NCBI RefSeq assembly: GCF_937958535.1 | Contig: NZ_CALGNQ010000241.1 | Span: 1-21,710 of the forward strand | Direction: 5' to 3' | Length of the DNA: 21,710 nt | DNA from: an uncultured Georgenia sp. | GTDB lineage: Bacteria; Actinomycetota; Actinomycetes; Actinomycetales; Actinomycetaceae | In this document: piece by piece, positions 1 through 7,595 of the stretch | Numbering within the stretch: position 1 is the first letter of the stretch | Layout of the letters: each line of letters opens with the position of its first letter | The notes under the pieces: model-generated | Told to the model about the DNA's origin: nothing | The model's database searches: none | The model's input: the letters and a program-made list of their open reading frames with translations, nothing else | Translations under genes and position numbers: made by a program

Positions 1-247
1 CGATTAGTGCCTCAATCACGCCTCAAGCCATGCCATCAGCCCAGGTCAGCGCGTTGCCGCAACGAGTCGGCCTGCGGCCTGACCAAACTCAGGCGGAGGC
101 TGGAAACAAGGCCTGCCGTACACAAGGCGAGTGTCGACGAGGCGGGCTGGCTGTGCGTGCTCGTGAGCTCGGCACCGGTTCTGTGCTTGATCCGACGCTC
201 CGTCCCGGGGAGGTGTGGGGGGCAACTCTAGGGGTCGCCCGGGGATG
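1..247. other. Left-edge stretch without a supported gene
   Basis: I see no convincing gene here. The short open frames have arginine/alanine-rich, low-complexity translations with no family resemblance and no good ribosome site. The stretch is visibly less GC-rich than the genes that follow. It is the downstream flank of the minus-strand lyase gene ending at 248. I see no tRNA cloverleaf and no clear intrinsic terminator. Confidence 0.5.
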
Positions 248-1402
248 TCAGGAGCGGGCGGCGAGAGCGTCCCCCATCTGCTCCAGCGCCTGCCGCAGGA
301 TGGGTCGCGGCATCGCGAAGATGAGCCGGGCGAAGCCCTCCCCGGCCGCGCCGCAGGTCCTGCCGTCGGTCAGCGCCACCCCCGCCTCGCGCCGGAAGAA
401 CTGGGCCGGTCCACCGGGTAGGTCGAGGGCGCGGCAGTCGAGCCAGGCGATGTAGGTGCCCTCCACCGGGCTGAGCCGCACGCCGGGGGGCACCAGCTCG
501 GTGAGCAGGTCGCGGTTGCCGCGCAGGTAGTCCACGACGTCGTCCAGCCACTCCTGCCCGTGGGTGTAGGCGGCGACCGCGGCGCGGGCGCCGAGCAGGC
601 CGACCGTGTCGCCGGCGTCGGTGGCGTACGGGGCGAAGGCGGCGACGTCGTCCTCGTTGGAGAGCACCATCTGCCCGCACTTGAGCCCGGGCACGTTCCA
701 GCCCTTGGAGGCGGCCACGGCGGTGATGGTGTGCCCGGCCGTGCGGGCGTCGAGCGAGGCGTAGGGGACGTGCGGGACGTCGTCGAGGACGAGCGGGGCG
801 TGGATCTCGTCGGCGAAGACCCGCCCGCCGTGCCGGTCGACCACCTCGGCCACCGCGGTCAGCTCCTCGCGGGTGAGGACGCGGCCCACCGGGTTCCACG
901 GGTTGCACAGCACGAGCAGCCGGGCCCCGGCGGCGAAGGCGGCGTCGATGCCGTCGAGGTCGAGGCGGTAGCGGCCGTCCTCGCCGAGGACCGAGGGCAC
1001 CTCGATGACCTCGCGGTCCTGCGCGGGCACGACGGTGAGGAACGGCATGTACGCCGGGGTGGGGACGATGACGGGGGAGCCGGGCGGGGTGAACCGGTGG
1101 ATGGCGATACGCAGCGCGGAGAGCACGTCGGGCAAGAGGAAGACGTGGTCCTCGGGCACCTGCCAGCCGAAGGCGCGCCCCAGCCACTGGGCGGTGGCCC
1201 GTCTGGTGGCGGCCCGCTCGGCCACGGGCAGGTAGCCCATCGCCTGGGTGTCGGCCGCCTGCCGCACCACCTCGGCCACCTGCGGGGGCACACCGAAGTC
1301 CATCTCGGCGATGAACGCGCCGATGGCGTCCGGGAACAGCGTCCACTTGGTGCTGCCCGCCGCCCGCAGCTGCTCGACGGTGATCTCGTCGAATCGGTGC
1401 AC
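248..1402 (-). CDS. MalY/PatB family PLP-dependent C-S lyase / aminotransferase
   Basis: A 384-residue protein, the usual length for fold-type I PLP enzymes of the MalY/PatB group, which cleave cystathionine or related cysteine S-conjugates to a thiol, pyruvate and ammonia. Visible hallmarks are the N-terminal MDFGVPPQV segment, CNPWNPVGRV (the family NPxNPxG loop), FADEIHAPLVL (PLP-binding Asp followed by the family-typical EIH), and SKGWNVPGLK with the Schiff-base lysine at about residue 233. The GTG start at 1402 was chosen because a GGGAGG site lies just upstream and the family homology begins there; the frame stays open far upstream (to 1933) but that part is not protein-like. It is cytoplasmic and transcribed alone, divergent from the genes to its right. 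Whether it is cystathionine beta-lyase, cysteine desulfhydrase or another C-S lyase cannot be told from sequence. Confidence 0.9.
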   Translation of the reverse strand: MHRFDEITVEQLRAAGSTKWTLFPDAIGAFIAEMDFGVPPQVAEVVRQAADTQAMGYLPVAERAATRRATAQWLGRAFGWQVPEDHVFLLPDVLSALRIAIHRFTPPGSPVIVPTPAYMPFLTVVPAQDREVIEVPSVLGEDGRYRLDLDGIDAAFAAGARLLVLCNPWNPVGRVLTREELTAVAEVVDRHGGRVFADEIHAPLVLDDVPHVPYASLDARTAGHTITAVAASKGWNVPGLKCGQMVLSNEDDVAAFAPYATDAGDTVGLLGARAAVAAYTHGQEWLDDVVDYLRGNRDLLTELVPPGVRLSPVEGTYIAWLDCRALDLPGGPAQFFRREAGVALTDGRTCGAAGEGFARLIFAMPRPILRQALEQMGDALAARS

Positions 1403-1452
1403 GGAACCCTCCCGCTCCTGCGGCCGCCTCCGGCCGGTGTCGTTGCCTCCCG

Positions 1453-1526
1453 ACGGTAACCCGCGCCGCGCGGCCGCGTGCTGCTGAGCACTCCTCGGGC
1501 CGGTGGGTGAGCACATCCACCCACCG
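1453..1526. promoter_or_regulatory. Dyads in the upstream region of the C-S lyase gene
   Basis: Two inverted repeats sit 5' of the minus-strand lyase. One is GTGCT-4 nt-AGCAC (1478-1491); the other is a 9-bp pair, CGGTGGGTG and CACCCACCG (1501-1509 and 1518-1526), with an 8-nt spacer. A minus-strand TACCGT (1453-1458) could be a -10. They are possible operators, but no cognate regulator lies in the window and chance is not excluded. Confidence 0.25.
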
Positions 1527-1706
1527 CGTCTCACCGTGCGGGCGCCCGCGACGTCCGCCGACCTACCCGGTCGCCGGGCCGTGGCAGTGGTACTCGACAC
1601 TGTCCCGCCTGCCGGGACGACTCGACGCCGTCCCGCGAGTACTGTGCAACTAGTGTCGCCCAAATCGGTGGCGTCACCTGGGACGTCGACTGAGGAGGCG
1701 GCGGAG

Positions 1707-1838
1707 ATGGGAGACGGGTCAGCGGCTGCGGTCACCGTGGGCGTCGCGTCGTGGCTGGACGAGCTGGTGGCCGCCGGCTTCGCCGTGGCAGTCCGGCTGA
1801 ACCAGGCGTCTGCCGGCGAGGCCGAGGAGCACCTCTGA
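1707..1838 (+). CDS. Possible 43-residue small protein, unrecognised
   Basis: A short ORF starting at ATG 1707 with a strong GGAGG site (1694-1698, 8-nt spacer). The product would be small and alanine/valine-rich, with a central stretch that could form one amphipathic helix (around WLDELVAAGFAVAV) and an acidic C-terminus. The same frame stays open upstream to 1503, so a longer form from GTG 1654 is possible but lacks a ribosome site. I recognise no family. It lies between the divergent lyase gene and the DHFR-like gene, 97 nt before the latter. The ribosome site favours a real gene; the small size and absence of homology leave it uncertain. Confidence 0.35.
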   Translation: MGDGSAAAVTVGVASWLDELVAAGFAVAVRLNQASAGEAEEHL

Positions 1839-1935
1839 GCCCGGTGCCCCCGCCCCCCGGGTAGCCGGCACCTCCAGCGGCGCGAGCCCGACACCCGCCC
1901 GCTCACTTCCGACGCCGGGGCGAGTCTGTCCACCC

Positions 1936-2547
1936 ATGGTCAGAGTTGTCGCCGACATCTCCGTCTCCCTCGACAGCTTCGTCACCGGCCCCGACCCGGG
2001 ACCGGACAACGGTCTGGGCACCGGCGGAGAAGCGCTCCACACCTGGGCCTTCTCCGACGACCCCGAGGACCAGCGCATCGTCCGCGAGGCCACCCGGCGC
2101 TCGGGCGCCGTCGTCCTCGGCCGCAGACTCTTCGACATCGTCGACGCCCCCGGCGGGTGGAGCGAGGAGGTCGGCTACGGCGCCACCGAGGTGGGCAAGC
2201 CACCGTTCGTCGTCGTGACCAGCACCCCGCCGCAGACCGTGCGGCTCGATCTCGACTGGACGTTCGTCACGACGGGGCTGGCCGACGCCGTTGCCGTCGC
2301 CCGCGGCCGCGCGGAGGCCGAGTCCGCCGCCCACGGTGCGGACCTCGACGTCGTCCTCATGGGCGGCGGCGCCACGGTGGGCTCCGCGGTGGCCGCAGGG
2401 CTGGTCGACGTGCTCTCGGTGCACCTCGCCCCGGTCATCCTCGGCTCCGGCACGCCGCTCTTCACCGGCGGACCGGCGCGCACCCTGGTCCAGCGCGAGG
2501 TGCTCGTGACGACGACGGCCACACACCTCGTCTACGAGCTCACCTGA
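1936..2547 (+). CDS. Dihydrofolate reductase / RibD C-terminal domain family protein
   Basis: A 203-residue protein of the DHFR-like/RibD-C superfamily, NADPH-dependent small reductases common in actinobacteria and mostly of unknown substrate. Visible features are the opening beta strand VVADISVSLDSFVTGPD, the GAVVLGRRLFDIVD segment (family-typical 'vlGR.tf'), the FVVVTSTPP strand, the nucleotide-loop-like VVLMGGGATVGSAVAAGLVD, and the closing VHLAPVILGSGTPLF, a well-conserved family signature. The ATG at 1936 begins exactly where family proteins begin, but no strong Shine-Dalgarno precedes it, so it may be leaderless or weakly translated. It appears monocistronic, with dyads downstream at 2552-2574 and 2694-2726. 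It is unlikely to be the housekeeping folate enzyme: the sequence has the RibD-C-like ending and lacks the classical FolA pattern. Confidence 0.88.
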   Translation: MVRVVADISVSLDSFVTGPDPGPDNGLGTGGEALHTWAFSDDPEDQRIVREATRRSGAVVLGRRLFDIVDAPGGWSEEVGYGATEVGKPPFVVVTSTPPQTVRLDLDWTFVTTGLADAVAVARGRAEAESAAHGADLDVVLMGGGATVGSAVAAGLVDVLSVHLAPVILGSGTPLFTGGPARTLVQREVLVTTTATHLVYELT

Positions 2548-2551
2548 CCGC

Positions 2552-2574
2552 GGACGGGCCCAGGGCCCTCGTCC
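2552..2574 (+). terminator. Weak hairpin just after the DHFR-like gene
   Basis: GGAC and GGGC arms fold back on GCCC and GTCC a few bases after the stop codon at 2547. There is no T-run. Possible weak terminator. Confidence 0.3.
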
Positions 2575-2693
2575 TGCTCAGCGCGGAGCTGCTCTTCACC
2601 TGGGCCGGAGGTCTTCCACGCAAGGCGACACCCGTGGCACAGTGGACACCTGTCGCTTTGGTGGGGCTGCGTCCCGCCGTCCAGCGGCACGGG

Positions 2694-2726
2694 CGGCGCC
2701 ATCCCAGCGGGCGGGGGATGGCGCCG
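2694..2726. terminator. 12-bp perfect inverted repeat, candidate terminator
   Basis: The arms at 2694-2705 and 2715-2726 (CGGCGCCATCCC and its exact complement) surround a 9-nt loop. There is no long T-run, as is common in high-GC actinobacteria. It lies in the 364-nt gap between the DHFR-like gene and the GntR gene, which has no supported coding sequence, and would insulate the downstream regulon from read-through. Confidence 0.5.
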
Positions 2727-2839
2727 TTCGGCGTCTTCCGACCACCGCGCGCGGCGATGGAGCCGCGCCTCTTCGCGCCCCGCCCTGGCACCTTCACGCC
2801 CGCCGTGGCGGCCCCTGCCGCCCGCCCGGACCGCGTGAC

Positions 2840-2884
2840 TTGACTCACGCCGACACCGTGCCGTTAACTGTTAACAGTTAACGG
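2840..2884 (+). promoter_or_regulatory. Promoter with 24-bp perfect palindromic operator (triple GTTAAC)
   Basis: A TTGACT element (2840-2845, five of six to TTGACA) is followed 17 nt later by GTTAAC (2863-2868), a plausible weak -10. The stretch 2861-2884 is a perfect 24-bp palindrome made of GTTAAC, T, GTTAAC, A, GTTAAC flanked by CC and GG, so three HpaI-type hexamers repeat with a 7-bp period. It is very AT-rich against the local GC background. It lies 27 nt upstream of the GntR start and overlaps the likely -10 to +1 region, as expected for an autoregulatory repressor operator. I infer that the adjacent GntR/FCD protein binds it; no other copy was seen in the window. Confidence 0.72.
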
Positions 2885-2911
2885 AGACCGGGTGGCGCGT
2901 GAGGAGGCGCA

Positions 2912-3595
2912 GTGCAGATTCAGCCCATCAAGCAGGACTCGCTCGGCGTGCAGGTGGCCGACGAGCTGCGCCGGCTCATCGCGACACGCGGGGTCGCCCC
3001 GGGCACCGTCGTCGCCGAGGAGGCGCTGGCGGCCCAGTTCGGGTTGAGCCGGGGACCGATCCGCGAGGCGATCCGCATCCTCACCAGCGAGGGCCTCATC
3101 GAGACCCACGGGCGGCGCTCGGTCATCCGCGGCCTCGTGGCCGAGGACATCGACGAGCTGTTCTCCCTGCGGTACGTCCTGGAGTCCGCGGCCGTCGAGT
3201 GGGCGATGGAGCGCGACCGCAACCACCTGGTCCGGCTGCTCGACGACGCGATCAAGGAGATGGAGAGCGCCGTCGAGGGTGGGCGCGAGGAGGACTTCGC
3301 CGACGCCGACCTGCGCTTCCACTCCAGCTTCTACATCGTCGCCGGCCACCGGCGGCTCCGGGCGATCTGGGACCAGTACCGCCCGGGCATCCACCTGGTC
3401 CTCCTCGCCTCCCGGACCACGTACAGCGATCTCGGTCCGTCGATCGAGAGCCACTACCGCCTGCGCGACCTCATCTCGAGTGGGGGCCTCGAGGCCGTGC
3501 GAGCGGACCTGGCAGAGCACCTGGACAACGCCCGTGGCCGCGTGCGGGAGTTCTACGCGACGGACACCAGGGCGACCGCAGGTCGCAGCAACTGA
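2912..3595 (+). CDS. GntR family transcriptional regulator, FadR subfamily (FCD domain)
   Basis: A 227-residue regulator. Residues about 10-75 form the GntR winged helix-turn-helix, with the diagnostic LSRGPIREAIRILTSEGLIE helix-and-wing segment. Residues about 85-220 form the all-helical FCD ligand domain. The canonical FCD metal-ligand set is present: D133-x3-H137 (DLRFH), H181 (SHYRL) and H203 (AEHLDN). FCD proteins usually bind carboxylate effectors through this metal, which fits a regulator placed ahead of a tricarboxylate-type transporter. The GTG at 2912 follows GAGGAGG with a short spacer. The gene lies 27 nt after the palindrome at 2861-2884 and 30 nt before the TctC-type gene, so it probably controls itself and the downstream locus. 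The effector is unknown. Confidence 0.92.
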   Translation: MQIQPIKQDSLGVQVADELRRLIATRGVAPGTVVAEEALAAQFGLSRGPIREAIRILTSEGLIETHGRRSVIRGLVAEDIDELFSLRYVLESAAVEWAMERDRNHLVRLLDDAIKEMESAVEGGREEDFADADLRFHSSFYIVAGHRRLRAIWDQYRPGIHLVLLASRTTYSDLGPSIESHYRLRDLISSGGLEAVRADLAEHLDNARGRVREFYATDTRATAGRSN

Positions 3596-3625
3596 TCCCC
3601 CCAACACCGCAAGGAGCGGAAAACC

Positions 3626-4588
3626 ATGAAGTTTCGTAAGCGTCCAGCTGTCATCGCGGTCGCCGCGCTGACCGCCACCACCCTGGTCGCATGCTCGAGT
3701 GACGACGCCGACGGCGACGCGAGCTACCCCGACCGCGACCTGCGGATCATCGTGCCGTACGACGCCGGAGGTGCCTCCGACCTCGCCGCCCGCACGCTCG
3801 CCGGCGAGATGGAGGAGTCCCTCGGGGTCTCGATCATCGTGGAGAACCGCTCGGGCGGCGCCGGCTCGGTCGGCCTGGCCGCGCTGGCCGACGCCGACCC
3901 GGACGGCTACACGCTGGGGTACATGCCGGTGGAGGTCGTCATGCTCGGCCAGCAGGGCTACGACACCGACCACACCGACTACGAGTACCTCGGCCAGATC
4001 GTCTCGGTGCCGGCCACCATCGGCGTCCCCGCCGACAGCCCGTACCAGACCCTGCAGGACCTCATCGACGCGGCCACGGAGAACCCCGACACCATCACCG
4101 TCGGCAACTCCGGTGCCGGCTCCATCTGGCACGCCGCCACCACCCTCCTCAACGAGGAGACCGGCGCCCAGCTCCGCCCGGTGCCCTTCGACGGCGGCGC
4201 CCCGGCAGTGACCGCCGCGATCGGTGGCCAGGTGGACGCCGTCGTCGCCGGTGTCTCGGAGACCGCCCAGGCGCACGCCGACGGCCAGCTGCGCGTGCTG
4301 GCCGTCCTCGCCGAGGAGCCCGCCGACGCGCTGCCCGACGTCCCGACCGCCATCGACGAGGGCATCGACGTCGCCATCGGCGGCTGGGGCATGCTCGGCG
4401 CCCCCGCGGGGGTGCCGGACGAGGTCATCGACGTCCTCGGTGAGGCCGTCGAGGAGGCCGTCGCCTCCGAGGCCTACACCGACGTCATCACCAGCGCCGG
4501 GAACATCCCGCTGTGGCGTAACCCGGCCGACGCGACCGCGTTCGTCAACGAGCAGGCCGAGGTGTTCGCCGGCCTCCTCGCCGAGTAA
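3626..4588 (+). CDS. tctC: Tripartite tricarboxylate transporter substrate-binding lipoprotein (TctC/Bug family)
   Basis: A 320-residue extracytoplasmic binding protein. The N-terminus has basic residues (KFRKR), a hydrophobic core and a lipobox LVAC with Cys23, so it should be lipid-anchored on the outer face of the membrane. The mature part begins YPDRDLRIIVPYDAGGASDLAARTLA, the typical Bug/TctC opening (P.gyPixliVPyaaGGasD), followed by VENRSGGAGSVGLAALADADPDGYTLGY. Bug proteins bind small carboxylates through two water-bridged beta-alpha loops and are linked to TctA/TctB membrane components, both encoded just downstream. An AAGGAG site precedes ATG 3626. The family is expanded with diverse ligands, so citrate cannot be assumed. 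A 13-bp hairpin follows the gene, consistent with higher expression of the binding protein than of downstream genes. Confidence 0.93.
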   Translation: MKFRKRPAVIAVAALTATTLVACSSDDADGDASYPDRDLRIIVPYDAGGASDLAARTLAGEMEESLGVSIIVENRSGGAGSVGLAALADADPDGYTLGYMPVEVVMLGQQGYDTDHTDYEYLGQIVSVPATIGVPADSPYQTLQDLIDAATENPDTITVGNSGAGSIWHAATTLLNEETGAQLRPVPFDGGAPAVTAAIGGQVDAVVAGVSETAQAHADGQLRVLAVLAEEPADALPDVPTAIDEGIDVAIGGWGMLGAPAGVPDEVIDVLGEAVEEAVASEAYTDVITSAGNIPLWRNPADATAFVNEQAEVFAGLLAE

Positions 4589-4603
4589 CCCGAGCACGAC
4601 GAC

Positions 4604-4633
4604 GTGGAGGGGGCGGGACACCGCCCCCTCCAC
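4604..4633 (+). terminator. 13-bp perfect hairpin between tctC and the dapA-like gene
   Basis: The stem arms are 4604-4616 and 4621-4633, perfectly complementary (GTGGAGGGGGCGG) with a GACA tetraloop. There is no T-run. Inside an operon this most likely acts as a partial terminator or 3' stabiliser that raises tctC transcript over the distal genes, as is common after binding-protein genes. Confidence 0.65.
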
Positions 4634-4675
4634 CCACCCACCGCCCCACCCACCCCGACCCGAGGAAGAGACCCC

Positions 4676-5563
4676 GTGACCGCCGCAGCCCCCACCAGCA
4701 AACCCGCCCTCATCACCGCGGTGCCCACCCCGTTCCTGCCCGACGGCGGACTCGACCTGGACGGCACGCGCACCCTCTTCACCGCGCTCGCCGAGCAGCC
4801 CGTCGACGGCGCCTTCGTCGCCGGTACCACGGGGGAGTTCACCACCCTCGACGACGACGAGCGGCTCGCGGTCATCGAGGCGGGCCTGGAGGCCTTCGGG
4901 CCGGAGCGGGCCTTCGTCCACGTCGGCGCGGCACACCCGCGCCAGGCCGTGCGGCTCACCGCCGGTGCCGTCCGGGCAGGGGCCCGCAAGATCGCCGCCG
5001 TCACCCCCTACTACTTCCCGGCACCGGTCGAGGCCACCGTCGACTACTTCCGCCAGGTGGTCGAGGCGGCCGGCGACGCCGAGGTGTACGCCTACCTCTT
5101 CACCGCCCGCACGACGACGGTCCTGCCCTGGGAACAGCTGCCCCTCCTCGCCGAGGTCGGGGTGACCGGGGTGAAGATCAGCGGCGAGAGCGACGAGTCC
5201 GTGTCCCGCTACCTCGCCGCCGCCCCGGAGGGCTTCGTCGTCCTGTCGGGCAACGACGTCTCCTTCGCCCCCTTCGTCGCCGCCGGCGGCGCGGGCGTCA
5301 TCTCCGGCGTCTCCAGCGTCTTCCCCCAGCCGTTCCTCCGGCTGCGCGACGCGCTCGCGGCGGGGGACCACGAGGCGGCCGACGGGTACCGCGCGGACAT
5401 CGTCCGCGCCGTCGACCTCGTCCGCGCCGGCAGCATCGCCCACCTCAAGGCCGGTCTGGAGCTGCGGGGACTGCCCGCAGGCCCGGTCCGCGCGAGCGTC
5501 GAGGCGGCCCCGGAGGCCGACCGCGCCGCCATCGCCCAGGAGCTGGAACGATGGAACAGCTGA
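4676..5563 (+). CDS. DapA-family (DHDPS/NAL) class I aldolase or dehydratase
   Basis: A 295-residue TIM-barrel protein of the dihydrodipicolinate synthase/N-acetylneuraminate lyase family. These enzymes form a Schiff base with pyruvate or a 2-keto acid and catalyse aldol cleavage, condensation or dehydration. Visible catalytic parts are GTTGE (50-54, pyruvate carboxylate-binding Thr51/Thr52), Tyr140 in YLFTART (the equivalent of YNVPxRT in DapA) and the Schiff-base Lys167 in GVTGVKISG. The GTG at 4676 follows GAGGAAGAG; an upstream in-frame start at 4604 lies inside the hairpin and was rejected. It ends 13 nt inside tctB, so translation is probably coupled. It sits between transporter genes, so it is more likely a catabolic aldolase/dehydratase for the imported 2-keto acid than lysine-pathway DapA. 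YLFTART replacing YNVPxRT supports a non-DapA role. Confidence 0.9.
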   Translation: MTAAAPTSKPALITAVPTPFLPDGGLDLDGTRTLFTALAEQPVDGAFVAGTTGEFTTLDDDERLAVIEAGLEAFGPERAFVHVGAAHPRQAVRLTAGAVRAGARKIAAVTPYYFPAPVEATVDYFRQVVEAAGDAEVYAYLFTARTTTVLPWEQLPLLAEVGVTGVKISGESDESVSRYLAAAPEGFVVLSGNDVSFAPFVAAGGAGVISGVSSVFPQPFLRLRDALAAGDHEAADGYRADIVRAVDLVRAGSIAHLKAGLELRGLPAGPVRASVEAAPEADRAAIAQELERWNS

Positions 5564-6045
5564 CCGACACACCGGCGCCGGACGCACCCCCGCCGGCCCG
5601 CACCTCCCGCGCCTTCGAGGGGGTCGTCGCCGCCCTCGCCGTCGTCGCCAGCATCCTCGTCCTCCTGCTCGCGCGGGGGATCGAGTCGCGGGTCGACTCC
5701 GGCGGGCTCTCCCCGGCCTGGTGGCCGCTCGTCCTCGGGGGAACCGGACTGGCGCTGTCCGTCGTGCTCCTCGTCATCGGCCTCACCCGTCCCCCCGCCG
5801 CACGTGAGGGGGTCCAGGCCGGCACCCGGGAGGGGTGGGTGCGCGCCGGGCTCGCGATCGTCCTGTCGATCATCTTCATCGAGGTCTGGGGCGCCGTCGG
5901 GTTCGTCATCCCGTCCGTCGTCTACCTCGCCGTGCTCGCCGTCGTCTTCGGGATCCGGAGCTGGAAGTTCCTCCTCCTCTTCCCCCTCGGGGTCACGGCC
6001 CTCATCTACGTCCTGTTCGACCTACTCCTGCGGGTGCCGCTGTGA
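5551..6045 (+). CDS. tctB: Tripartite tricarboxylate transporter small membrane subunit TctB
   Basis: A 164-residue membrane protein with about four hydrophobic helices: roughly residues 24-42, 52-76, 92-112 and 118-160, the last probably two segments. Size and topology match TctB, the small, poorly conserved subunit that partners TctA. The family-typical GGLSPAWWPLVLGG segment follows the first helix ('fP..l..lL' pattern). ATG 5551 overlaps the end of the DapA-like gene by 13 nt, and its own end overlaps the TctA start (GTGA), so all three should be translated together. It gives no direct hint of substrate. Confidence 0.9.
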   Translation: MEQLTDTPAPDAPPPARTSRAFEGVVAALAVVASILVLLLARGIESRVDSGGLSPAWWPLVLGGTGLALSVVLLVIGLTRPPAAREGVQAGTREGWVRAGLAIVLSIIFIEVWGAVGFVIPSVVYLAVLAVVFGIRSWKFLLLFPLGVTALIYVLFDLLLRVPL

Positions 6046-7544
6046 ACACCATCCTCGAAGGGCTGAGCGCCTTCACCGACCTCGCCTTCTGGGGCTTCAT
6101 GCTCCTGGGCATGGTGCTCGGCCTGCTCGTCGGCTTCTTCCCCGGCGTCACCATGACCATGGCGGTGGCGCTCGCGAGCGGTTTCACCCTCACGCTCCCG
6201 CCGGAGCAGGGGCTCGCCGTCCTCCTGAGCATCTACGTCGCCGGCCAGTTCGGCGACCGGATCCCGGCCATCCTCATCAACACCCCCGGCACCCCGGCCT
6301 CCATCGCCACCACGCTCGACGGCTACCCGATGGCCAAGAAGGGCCAGGCGGGGCTGGCGCTCGTCGTGTCCGGCATCGCCACCGCCGTCGGGATCCTCGC
6401 CAGCATGGTGCTGTTCGTCCTCATCGCCCAGCCCATCGCGTCCTTCGCGCTGCGCTTCGGGCCGGCCGAGATGTTCGCCCTCGTGCTCTTCGGCCTCACC
6501 ATCATGATCAGCATCGCCTCACGGTCGCTCCTCAAGGGGCTCCTCGCCGGGGTGCTCGGGCTGCTCCTCGCCGTCGTCGGCCGCGACCCCATCACCGGTG
6601 ACGCCCGGTTCACCTTCGGCATCAACGAGCTGACCTCCGGCGTGGAGTTCATCGCCGTCATCATCGGGCTCTTCGGCATCGCCGAGGTGCTGGACCAGAT
6701 CATCACCCACCGGGAGACCGCGACGCGGCCCATCTCCGGGCTGGGCCGGTGGTGGCCCACCAAGCAGGAGCTGCGCGAGTCCGCCCGCGGCGGCGCCGTC
6801 GGCGGCGCCGTCGGGCTCGGGGTGGGGATCGTGCCGGCCGCCGGCGGCGACATCGCCGGGCTCATCGGCTGGGACCGCGCCCGCTCCCTGTCGAAGAAGC
6901 CGGAGAAGTTCGGCACCGGCTACGTCGGGGGCGTCGCGGCGTCCGACACCGCGTCGAGCGCCACCCTCGGCGGGTCGCTGACGACGACGATGGCGCTGGG
7001 CATCCCCGGCGACTCGGTCATGGCCGTGATGATCGGGTCGATGATCATCTGGGGCATCCAGCCCGGCCCCTCGCTGTTCACCGACCGCCCCGACATGGTG
7101 GTCCTCATCGCCGCGATCATGGTCGTGGCCACGCTCATCACCGGTGCGCTGAGCCTGGTCCGCACCCGCGGGATGGTGCGCCTGCTGGACATGAAGCCGC
7201 AGTACCTGTGGGCCGTCATCCTCATCTTCTGCATGGTCGGCACCTACGCGACGAGCAACAACGTCTTCACCGTCATGACGATGATGGTGGCCGGCGTCGT
7301 CGGCCTCGGACTCAAACGCGCCGGCATCCCCGCCGGGCCGGTCGTCCTCGGCCTGCTCCTCGGCCCGCTGGCCGAGGCCAACCTGCGCCGCGCCCTCGTC
7401 ATCGGCGGCCCCGGCGAGCTCGTCGACAGCTGGATCTCGATCGCCCTCCTCGCGCTCACCGCCGTCGTCCTCGTCGGCACGCTCCTGCGCCGCGTCCGGG
7501 CCGGCATGGGCCGGAGGTCCCAGGATGCCCTGACGCCACGTTGA
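6042..7544 (+). CDS. tctA: Tripartite tricarboxylate transporter large permease TctA
   Basis: A 500-residue, highly hydrophobic protein matching the usual TctA length, with about 10-12 predicted membrane helices. It shows the TctA signature: an early GLLVGFFPGVTMTMAVALASGFTL, then ILINTPGTPASIATTLDGYPMAKKGQAGLAL. The second half-repeat carries GIVPAAGGDIAGLIGWDRARSLSKKPEKFGTGYVGGVAASDTASSATLGGSL and TMALGIPGDSVMAVMIG. The two repeats give the pseudosymmetric transport core; the family is a secondary, cation-coupled carboxylate importer. The GTG at 6042 overlaps the tctB stop by four bases, and a longer frame starting at 5835 is only tctB in another frame. A 51-nt gap then leads to the DhaK-type kinase, suggesting the transcript continues. 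Confidence 0.94.
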   Translation: MNTILEGLSAFTDLAFWGFMLLGMVLGLLVGFFPGVTMTMAVALASGFTLTLPPEQGLAVLLSIYVAGQFGDRIPAILINTPGTPASIATTLDGYPMAKKGQAGLALVVSGIATAVGILASMVLFVLIAQPIASFALRFGPAEMFALVLFGLTIMISIASRSLLKGLLAGVLGLLLAVVGRDPITGDARFTFGINELTSGVEFIAVIIGLFGIAEVLDQIITHRETATRPISGLGRWWPTKQELRESARGGAVGGAVGLGVGIVPAAGGDIAGLIGWDRARSLSKKPEKFGTGYVGGVAASDTASSATLGGSLTTTMALGIPGDSVMAVMIGSMIIWGIQPGPSLFTDRPDMVVLIAAIMVVATLITGALSLVRTRGMVRLLDMKPQYLWAVILIFCMVGTYATSNNVFTVMTMMVAGVVGLGLKRAGIPAGPVVLGLLLGPLAEANLRRALVIGGPGELVDSWISIALLALTAVVLVGTLLRRVRAGMGRRSQDALTPR

Positions 7545-7595
7545 TCGAATCCCGCACCCGACGGATCACCTACGACTGAAGAAGGAGCTGGAGTA

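Noticed and set aside
1403..1933. N-terminal extension of the C-S lyase up to 1933
   Set aside because: The extension is not protein-like and crosses the divergent intergenic region. The GTG at 1402 has a good ribosome site and sits where the family begins.
2548..2911. Small ORFs in the gap before the GntR gene
   Set aside because: Arg/Ala/Pro-rich shadow translations without ribosome sites. The region is better explained by a terminator dyad and the promoter/operator.
2864..5587. 907-codon minus-strand open frame over the GntR, tctC and dapA-like genes
   Set aside because: High-GC shadow frame: repetitive D/V/G/R/E composition, no motifs, antisense to three clear genes.
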